Assembly: GCF_002127545.1 (NCBI RefSeq)
Contig: NZ_MUBK01000002.1
Coordinates: 62,001-126,000, forward strand
Source of the DNA: Xenorhabdus beddingii
GTDB lineage: Bacteria; Pseudomonadota; Gammaproteobacteria; Enterobacterales; Enterobacteriaceae
Direction: 5' to 3'
DNA length: 64,000 nucleotides
Shown here: positions 59,001 through 64,000 of the stretch, piece by piece
Layout of the letters: every line of letters starts with the position of its first letter
How positions within the stretch are numbered: the first letter of the stretch is position 1
Translations under genes and position numbers: made by a program
The notes under the pieces: model-generated
Told to the model about the DNA's origin: nothing
The model's input: only the letters and a program-made list of their open reading frames with translations
Database searches by the model: none

Positions 59001-60008
59001 AGTTTGCGGGACATTATTTTCCGCTTGTTTAAGGGCCGCGATGGCATTCTGATTAGCCGTGTTGGCCGATTTATCAACAGTTTCGATCAGCCTGTCGGTG
59101 TCCTGCCTGCTGTAAGCATTCACATCAAGCGCGGTAAGGGTGATATCTGTCACCAGCTCTTTGCCATTAATCTTACGCGCCAATGGAACTTTGGTGTTTG
59201 CGGTATCACTGGCGGTATTAGCCAATTTCTTGGCTTCATCGACAAGGGAATCGGTCTGGAGCTTGTCGTAGGCCCTGACATCCGCCGCAGTCAGTTCAAT
59301 ATCTTTGGAAAGCTGTTTTCCATTGATTTTACGTGTTGATGGCACATATCTATTGGTCGAAATAATTGAATTAACGGTTTCATTGGTTTGATTGGTTAAT
59401 TCATTGGCTTGACGGGCCAATTCGTATGCCGCCTTGACTGCTTTTGGTGTTGCTGCATGAGCTTCACTGTCGCTGTTTACCGCATTACTCAACGCAATTA
59501 ATCCTTTCTCTTTTAAAGTTGCGTCAGGGTGTTCGCGGCTTTTGGTATGTTCTTTGATTCTCTCTTTGACAAATTTGCGCGTCGCCAGGCTGGAAACCAA
59601 CCCACTGATCAAATCTGTCAGGTTATCGTCGTCAACCGTCAAAGCCATGCGAACGGCCTGTTCCTGAGATTCCGATTTATAGATATCGGCGCAGTTTCCT
59701 ACTGCTATCAGTGTCCCGTTTTTATCAAACAGACCCATTTCACGAACCCACCAATCGCCTCCGCCTTCAGGGAGTACCTGTTCGGCGATAATTTGGTTCG
59801 GGTTTTTGGGATCAATGGTCAAGGCATCAATTTCAGCACGATGCTTTTCATTAATCAGTTTGGATTGGCCGGCATCGGGAGTGGGTAAGTTGCCACCACC
59901 ATCTCCGACCGCCATATGGGTAATCTCAAGTTTATTACCCGATGAAGAGGCTTGTTCTAGTTTGTTCGTACCTGCATCTGTCAGTAATGCAAAATATTTT
60001 GTACTCAT
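56076..60008 (-). CDS. Orphan phage-type tail fibre protein with 16 internal repeats
   Basis: This 1310-residue protein has the N-terminal tail-fibre domain of P2-like gpH proteins (STKYFALLTDAGTNKLEQA, ITHMAVGDGGG, GDWWVREMGLFD; about 1-150), then a phage fibre repeat (EKGLIALSNAVNSDSEAHAATPKAVKAAY; about 160-200, written here in parts), then 16 repeats (222-1158), and a C-terminal receptor-binding or collar region (about 1159-1310) ending YYQVVGY. The N-terminus should attach to a baseplate and the C-terminus meet the target cell. No other phage gene, tail assembly chaperone, or integrase is nearby, so it is an isolated cargo gene between asmA and yegH. It may be a spare fibre for an R-type tailocin or prophage elsewhere. 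GAGGGG precedes the ATG at 60008. Confidence 0.9.
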   Translation of the reverse strand: MSTKYFALLTDAGTNKLEQASSSGNKLEITHMAVGDGGGNLPTPDAGQSKLINEKHRAEIDALTIDPKNPNQIIAEQVLPEGGGDWWVREMGLFDKNGTLIAVGNCADIYKSESQEQAVRMALTVDDDNLTDLISGLVSSLATRKFVKERIKEHTKSREHPDATLKEKGLIALSNAVNSDSEAHAATPKAVKAAYELARQANELTNQTNETVNSIISTNRYVPSTRKINGKQLSKDIELTAADVRAYDKLQTDSLVDEAKKLANTASDTANTKVPLARKINGKELVTDITLTALDVNAYSRQDTDRLIETVDKSANTANQNAIAALKQAENNVPQTRKINNKELITDIQLTAEDIDTYDRKEIEDRINIVQQSADKASKEANNAAQQTETKVPLTRKINDKELSTDIELNAADVGTYTKAEIDGHISQVNILAENANNTANTAIQHADTKVPLARKINGKELLSDIELHSVDVGAYGKEETDGIIKDVRIQIDNVNNLAEQANSNAAAAITDAGTKVPLARKINGKELSADIELTAADIGTYNKVEIDARIDEVDKLAETANHTANTAIQNADNRVPLARRINGKELSADIELTAADVGTYDKVEIDDRIGKVNTLAETANTHATAAIDTANTKVPLTRKINGKELSADIELVASDIDAYNKGEADAQIKEVRTLAEHADQLADAAAKNADGRVPLARKVNGKELSADIELIAADVGTYDKVEIDDRIGKVNTLAETANTHATAAIDTANTKVPLTRKINDKELSADIELAASDVHAYNKKETDDFISGVKAQIDDVQQLADTANDHAKAATEKADNRVPLTRKVNGKELAADILLTAADIDAYNKEETDAHIKDVRVLADTASQNANDALQSAGNKVPLTRKVNGKELLTDIELNAADIGTYNQAEIDDRIGIVDKLADTANKTANSAIQNADSRVPLTRKVNGQELSVDIQLTAADIGTYNKVEISENIGKVEKLADTANKTANSAMQNAEGRVPSTRKVNGRELSTDIALTATDVDTYNKADINILIDEVKELANNANNNTDNKVPLTRTVNGKALLSDIKLTASDINAYTKGEVDSRVEEIKELANTANNNADGRVPLTRTVNGKALLSDIKLTASDVGAYSRADVDTRISKVDTLANNANTLAIAAKADAENRLEKSKNGADIPDKQAFVRNLGLGELVGLDIESRRVEDKHTIIKLGEIFLLNGQVSGSEPIGEFNSSVINGVTYYTHFYKIKLPTTLPNGIISCQANIVGDNFDNQHPGYLADVKTQRDNPDGVGLSKDTVTLSVTTPQTGWVPNFYYQVVGY
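56535..59345 (-). repeat. Sixteen coding repeats of 52, 59 or 66 residues in the tail fibre
   Basis: Each unit begins VPLxRKINGKELSxDIEL, continues with AADxxTYxK, and ends with an Ala/Asn-rich stretch. I counted lengths by hand: eleven units of 59 residues, three of 52 (units 1, 14, 15) and two of 66 (units 5, 10). The sum, 937, equals the residue span 222-1158. The differences are exactly one heptad. DNA of positions 57728-57908 and 58082-58262 is identical over 181 bp apart from one base (57874/58228), which marks a recent two-unit duplication or conversion. Confidence 0.93.
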
Positions 60009-60035
60009 ATTAACCCCTCATTTCATTAACAATTA

Positions 60036-60097
60036 ATATATCCGTCATACTTCAAGTTGCCGCTTTGTTGGCTGCATCTTGAAATTCATTGGGTATA
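60036..60097. repeat. Short inverted-repeat element, copy 4
   Basis: The element reads from TATATCCGTCATACTTCAAG to TTCATTGGGTATA, with inner arms CTTCAAGTTGC and GCATCTTGAA. It lies just upstream of the tail-fibre start. Confidence 0.87.
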
Positions 60098-60202
60098 GAT
60101 GTATTGCCAACTACCTTTGAATGGGGTCAATTGTACTTAGGGAAATTACAAGCAAATAGCCTAAAAATTGAACCAATCTGATAAAACTTATAGGAATAAA
60201 AA

Positions 60203-60223
60203 AAACCGGCCTTATGCCGGTTT
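60203..60223 (-). terminator. Terminator of yegH
   Basis: AAACCGGC and GCCGGTTT form an 8-bp stem with a CTTAT loop. On the minus strand a run of T follows the stem, 38 bp past the yegH stop. Confidence 0.9.
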
Positions 60224-60260
60224 TCCTCAGTAATGAATAATGTCACCTTAGAATGGCGTG

Positions 60261-61841
60261 TTATGACTCTGTTTCTTCTTCCACTTTCAATGAAGTAATT
60301 TTGACTTTATGGATACGGTGGCTGGTGATTTCCAACGGTTCAAACAGATAATCGCCAATCTGTAACTGTTCACCTTGTTGTGGAATATGTTGCAGGTGCT
60401 CCATCAGCAGACCTGCCAGAGTTTGGTATTCGCGTTTTTCATCCAATGGCAGTGGCACGTAAAGGACCAGATCTTCCAGTGGCATAAACCCATTGGCGAC
60501 CCAATACCCTTCTTCCATGACCTGAATATCATGGCGGGCATCGAGCTCTCCGCTACCCACAGGCAAGTTACCGGTAATGGTTTCCATCACATCGGTTACC
60601 GTGACCACACCTTCAACAGAACCAAATTCATCGACGACAAAGGCAAAATGCGTTTGTGCCTGACGGAATTGTTCCAATGCCTGCAGCAAAGAAAGGGATT
60701 CCGGGAAGATTAACGGTTGTTGTACTAACTGCCGTAAATCAAAGGTATGGTGAATCAGTTGTTGATTAAGAATATCAATCACATGCACCACGCCGAGCGG
60801 CTCATCACCGGTTTTTTCATCCGTAACGACAATTCGCGTGTGGGGTTTTTGTTCCAGCAACAGGGTCAATTTTTCCGCGGGAGCATGAACATCAAGATAA
60901 ATCACATCATGGCGTGACGTCATGATACTGCTGACAGTGCGTTGTGCCATGCTGAGAACGCGGGCAATCATCTGGCGTTCCTGCGGTTCAAAGACCTCTT
61001 TGTTATCCGTATGATCCGCTATCAGGTCGGAAGCATGATTATCCAGCGTCGCATTTTCACGTTTGCCATTCAGAATGTGAAGAACGGCCTCCGCTGTTCT
61101 TTCACGCAGGGAACGGGAAGCGCTCAAGAACTTGCGGCGATTGAACTGGGCAAACTGATTCAATGCTTCAATCATGATGGAGAAACCGATGGCAGCATAG
61201 AGATAGCCTTTCGGAATGCGATAGCCAAAACCTTCTGCAACCAGGCTGAAACCGATCATCAACAAAAAGCTGAGGCAGAGGATAACGATGGTGGGGTGTG
61301 CATTGACGAATTTTGTCAGCGGCTTACTGGCCCATATCATCAGGACCATGGCGATGATAACAGCGGCAACCATGATACCGATGTGATCGACCATGCCCAC
61401 GGCAGTGATAACGGAATCCAGTGAGAATACCGCATCCAAGACAATAATCTGCACGACAACCGCCCAGAAGTTGGCTCCCTTGCGTTGTTGACCGGAATGC
61501 AGAGTTTCCCCTTCCAACCGTTCATTCAACTCCATTGTCGCTTTGAACAATAAGAAAATCCCGCCTATCAGCATAATTAAATCACGGGCGCTGAAAGGAT
61601 GGTTCCATAGGGTAATGAGTGGCTTAGTCAGGGAAATAAGCCAAGATAGGCCAAATAGCAGCAATATCCTCATGACAAGGGCGCAGGAAAGCCCTGTCAG
61701 GCGAGCTTTGTCTCTATGTTTTTCAGGAAGTTTATCTGCCAAAATGGCAATAAATATTAAGTTGTCAATTCCGAGAACAATTTCTAAAACGATCAGTGTG
61801 GCTAAGCCAGCCCATATCGTCGGATCAGCGATCCATTCCAT
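60261..61841 (-). CDS. yegH: TerC-family membrane protein with CBS and CorC domains, YegH
   Basis: This 526-residue protein (E. coli YegH 527) has a TerC membrane domain (about 1-240; [11 protein letters not shown] and [20 protein letters not shown] with the conserved acidic residues), two CBS domains (about 300-430) and a C-terminal CorC/HlyC transporter-associated domain (about 435-520). It is probably involved in metal-ion homeostasis, which is inferred from TerC and CorC relatives. It is divergent from gnd, 320 bp apart. Confidence 0.94.
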   Translation of the reverse strand: MEWIADPTIWAGLATLIVLEIVLGIDNLIFIAILADKLPEKHRDKARLTGLSCALVMRILLLFGLSWLISLTKPLITLWNHPFSARDLIMLIGGIFLLFKATMELNERLEGETLHSGQQRKGANFWAVVVQIIVLDAVFSLDSVITAVGMVDHIGIMVAAVIIAMVLMIWASKPLTKFVNAHPTIVILCLSFLLMIGFSLVAEGFGYRIPKGYLYAAIGFSIMIEALNQFAQFNRRKFLSASRSLRERTAEAVLHILNGKRENATLDNHASDLIADHTDNKEVFEPQERQMIARVLSMAQRTVSSIMTSRHDVIYLDVHAPAEKLTLLLEQKPHTRIVVTDEKTGDEPLGVVHVIDILNQQLIHHTFDLRQLVQQPLIFPESLSLLQALEQFRQAQTHFAFVVDEFGSVEGVVTVTDVMETITGNLPVGSGELDARHDIQVMEEGYWVANGFMPLEDLVLYVPLPLDEKREYQTLAGLLMEHLQHIPQQGEQLQIGDYLFEPLEITSHRIHKVKITSLKVEEETES

Positions 61842-62161
61842 ACAATTTTTTTTACCTTTTAATAGGACGGCTTCTGCCGACTATTGAATAATGGATACTG
61901 CAGCACAAAATATCAATAGTCGATTTATCTTAGTTGGAAATTTTTTCAGCAAACAAACATCACAACGGTATCGATTGCACCAATAACTACCCCCTATGAC
62001 CCTTCCTGAGTTAACATGTGGCCTCATTAACAAAATTGTCCACTTCTGTTTTGTTGCATACGGGCATGTGTTGCATACGACATATTGTGTCGCATACGAC
62101 ATATTGCATTGACGTACTGCATCTTGGGTGGGCAGAAGTCATTATTAGACGGGAGTTATTC
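61842..62161 (+). other. yegH-gnd divergent intergenic region with tandem repeats
   Basis: The 320 bp gap should hold both promoters. At 62053-62112 there is a tandem repeat: GCATACGACATATTG occurs exactly at 62073 and 62092 (19 bp apart), with a weaker unit GCATACGGGCATGTG before them. It lies 50 to 110 bp before the gnd start, so it will be in the gnd leader or promoter. There is no gene I can support; the open frame extending gnd upstream has no homology. Confidence 0.55.
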
Positions 62162-63568
62162 ATGTCCAAACAGCAGATCGGTGTTGTCGGTATGGCGGTA
62201 ATGGGGCGCAACCTGGCGTTGAATATTGAAAGCCGTGGTTACTCTGTATCTATTTTTAACCGCTCCAGTGATAAAACTGATGAAGTTATTGCTGAAAATC
62301 CAGGGAAAAAGTTAGTTCCAAGTTATTCCATTGAAGAATTTGTCGATTCGCTGGAAAAGCCACGTCGTATTCTGTTGATGGTTAAGGCGGGTGACGCGAC
62401 GGATAAAACCATTGCATCACTGACGCCACATTTGGATAAGGGTGACATTCTGATCGATGGTGGCAACACCTATTTTCAGGATACGATCCGTCGTAATCGT
62501 GAGCTGTCTGCTCAGGGTTTTAACTTTATCGGTACCGGGGTTTCCGGTGGCGAAGAGGGCGCACTGAAAGGCCCTTCAATCATGCCTGGCGGTCAGAAAG
62601 AAGCCTATGAGCTGGTGGCACCCATTCTGAAAGAAATTGCCGCCCAAGTTGATGGCGAGCCTTGCATCACCTATATCGGTGCTGACGGTGCCGGCCATTA
62701 TGTGAAGATGGTTCACAATGGTATTGAATATGGTGATATGCAGCTCATTGCAGAAGCCTATTCCTTGTTGAAAAATTCACTGGACCTGAGCAATCAGGAA
62801 CTGGCAGACGTGTTCAGTGATTGGAACCAAGGCGAGTTGAGCAGCTATTTGATCGAGATTACGGCTGATATCTTCCGTAAGAAAGATGAAGAAGGCAACT
62901 ATCTGGTTGACGTGATTCTGGATGAAGCCGCAAACAAAGGTACGGGCAAATGGACTAGCCAAAGCTCGCTGGATCTGGGTGTTCCCGTGACACTGATTAC
63001 GGAATCTGTGTTTGCACGTTATATCTCTTCCATGAAAGATCAGCGCGTGGCCGCATCCAAGGTGTTGTCTGGCCCAGAAGCACAGCCATTCAATGGTGAT
63101 AAAGCTGAATTTATCGAGAAAGTTCGCCGCGCCCTGTACCTGGGTAAGATTGTTTCCTATGCGCAAGGTTTCCAACAACTGAAAGCGGCCTCGGATGAAT
63201 ATAGCTGGGATCTGAACTACGGGGAAATCGCCAAGATTTTCCGTGCGGGTTGTATCATTCGCGCGCAATTCCTACAAAAAATCACCGATGCGTACCGTGA
63301 AAACCCGGCTATCGCCAACTTGCTGTTAGCACCTTACTTTAAGCAAATTGCCGATGAATATCAGCAAGCGTTGCGTGATGTGATCTCTTATGGCGTGCAG
63401 AATGGGATCCCAACACCGACATTCTCAGCCGCCATTTCTTATTACGACAGCTATCGTTCAGCCGTTTTGCCTGCCAATTTGATTCAGGCTCAACGCGATT
63501 ACTTTGGCGCGCACACTTACAAACGTACTGATAAAGAAGGCGTGTTCCACACGGAATGGCTGGAATAA
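62162..63568 (+). CDS. gnd: 6-phosphogluconate dehydrogenase Gnd
   Basis: This 468-residue enzyme oxidises 6-phosphogluconate to ribulose 5-phosphate with NADP, in the pentose phosphate pathway. It begins [20 protein letters not shown] (Rossmann) and has the NADP motif NRSSDKT, the catalytic GYVK/HN region ([16 protein letters not shown]) and KGTGKWTS. The ATG at 62162 has GGGAG eight bases before it. Length equals E. coli Gnd. gnd next to yegH and asmA keeps the enterobacterial order. Confidence 0.97.
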   Translation: MSKQQIGVVGMAVMGRNLALNIESRGYSVSIFNRSSDKTDEVIAENPGKKLVPSYSIEEFVDSLEKPRRILLMVKAGDATDKTIASLTPHLDKGDILIDGGNTYFQDTIRRNRELSAQGFNFIGTGVSGGEEGALKGPSIMPGGQKEAYELVAPILKEIAAQVDGEPCITYIGADGAGHYVKMVHNGIEYGDMQLIAEAYSLLKNSLDLSNQELADVFSDWNQGELSSYLIEITADIFRKKDEEGNYLVDVILDEAANKGTGKWTSQSSLDLGVPVTLITESVFARYISSMKDQRVAASKVLSGPEAQPFNGDKAEFIEKVRRALYLGKIVSYAQGFQQLKAASDEYSWDLNYGEIAKIFRAGCIIRAQFLQKITDAYRENPAIANLLLAPYFKQIADEYQQALRDVISYGVQNGIPTPTFSAAISYYDSYRSAVLPANLIQAQRDYFGAHTYKRTDKEGVFHTEWLE

Positions 63569-63605
63569 CCATTAGCTATGTTGATTAGATGTCTAAGTTA
63601 GGAAC

Positions 63606-63638
63606 CAGGGCGCTGAATTTTCAGCGCCCTGTTTTTTT
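63606..63638 (+). terminator. Terminator of gnd
   Basis: CAGGGCGCTGAA and TTCAGCGCCCTG form a perfect 12-bp stem with a 2-base loop and run into seven T residues. Confidence 0.95.
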
Positions 63639-63640
63639 AA

Positions 63641-63697
63641 ACGAAAAGTTTTAAATGAAAAGTTTTAACTGAAAAATTTTTAATGAAAAATGTTAAT
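63641..63697. repeat. Imperfect 14-bp tandem repeat after gnd
   Basis: About four units related to TGAAAAGTTTTAA follow the gnd terminator directly, with drift toward TGAAAAATGTTAA. Confidence 0.8.
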
Positions 63698-63707
63698 TTG
63701 GTCGTTG

Positions 63708-63848
63708 CTACTTGAGCAACTGTTGTGCAAACCTCTCTAACCAGCTTGCTATCTCAGTATCATGGTAATAAAGAAATGCAGCGAGACTGAAGATAACCAG
63801 ACCGAGTATTACCAGAACAAAAATATTATTCATATAATAATCGCCCAT
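63708..63848 (-). CDS. Small single-pass membrane protein, unknown function
   Basis: This 46-residue reading frame encodes MGDYYMNNIFVLVILG with one hydrophobic helix (about 8-27) followed by an amphipathic tail ending LERFAQQLLK. CAGGTGATA just before the ATG is an acceptable ribosome site; an internal ATG (MNNIF) six codons in is an alternative. It is not a known family to me. It is convergent with gnd. Confidence 0.5.
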   Translation of the reverse strand: MGDYYMNNIFVLVILGLVIFSLAAFLYYHDTEIASWLERFAQQLLK

Positions 63849-63942
63849 TATCACCTGGTTAAATTATAGCAAAATGTAAACTTTATTTAAGTTATCTTTA
63901 TCTTATTGGGTATATTCTTAGAGCTGGCTCCAATCAACCATT

Positions 63943-64000
63943 TTGCGAAAAGTCATTTTTCGGAAAACAACTTTCTGAGAAGCAACTTTCCGCAAGACAA
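63943..64000. repeat. Imperfect 15-bp tandem repeat at the right edge
   Basis: Units such as TTTCTGAGAAGCAAC and TTTCCGCAAGACAA follow one another and run off the window. The pattern resembles the other intergenic tandem repeats. Confidence 0.65.

Noticed and set aside
56329-59888. Several + strand frames inside the tail-fibre gene
   Set aside because: They reflect the repeated codon pattern of the fibre on the opposite strand and have no ribosome sites or homology.
56039-60100. A prophage in the asmA-yegH interval
   Set aside because: Only the tail-fibre gene is present; there is no integrase, capsid, lysis or other tail gene, and no attachment site duplication was visible.
62018-62161. 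48-codon extension of Gnd
   Set aside because: The extension translates the intergenic tandem repeat; the ATG at 62162 has the ribosome site and the family start.

Overview
The window looks like a chromosomal segment from an insect-pathogenic member of the Morganellaceae, most probably Xenorhabdus (Photorhabdus is the main alternative). The housekeeping genes are close relatives of Escherichia coli genes, base composition is moderate, NRPS/PKS genes and phage-tail genes sit between conserved operons, and short palindromic repeats lie between genes. The genus is an inference from gene content and would need a database search to confirm.

Region 1 (1 to about 12.3 kb) is a hybrid NRPS/PKS gene cluster. 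A leftward operon encodes a stand-alone A-T loading module, a one-module polyketide synthase (KS-AT-KR-DH-like-ACP, malonyl-type AT) and the start of a further NRPS with an N-terminal condensation domain that leaves the window. A divergent gene encodes A-T-C, in which the adenylation domain lacks the Asp that binds the alpha-amino group and the last condensation domain has an altered HHxxxDG motif. The right edge (12.3 to 13.1 kb) holds decayed IS66-like and group II intron reverse-transcriptase fragments, as expected at the end of a transferred island.

Region 2 (13.1 to 40.3 kb) follows the E. coli order ybhK, moaA-moaC-moaD-moaE (no moaB, Moco riboswitch in front), ybhL, ybhR-ybhS-ybhF-ybhG, cecR, rhlE, dusC, dinG, rhtA, ybiT, moeB-moeA. 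AT-rich accessory genes are inserted: a small putative Cys-His-Asp hydrolase, a GNAT-like protein, small secreted and membrane proteins, a LOG-family gene, a broken acetyltransferase and a Gfo/Idh/MocA oxidoreductase. Both halves of molybdopterin synthesis (moa and moe) are present within 26 kb.

Region 3 (40.5 to 64 kb) follows another E. coli segment: folE-yeiB, sanA, cdd, yohK-yohJ, metG/mrp, udk-dcd-asmA, yegH, gnd, with maeA added. The junction between the two blocks carries an MFS transporter. Between asmA and yegH sits an orphan, 1310-residue phage-type tail fibre with 16 internal repeats whose lengths are 52, 59 or 66 residues, that is, steps of exactly seven.

Across the window there are four copies of a short inverted-repeat element, several intergenic runs of imperfect 14 to 19 bp tandem repeats, and many clear hairpin terminators. 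I saw no tRNA, rRNA or CRISPR array.
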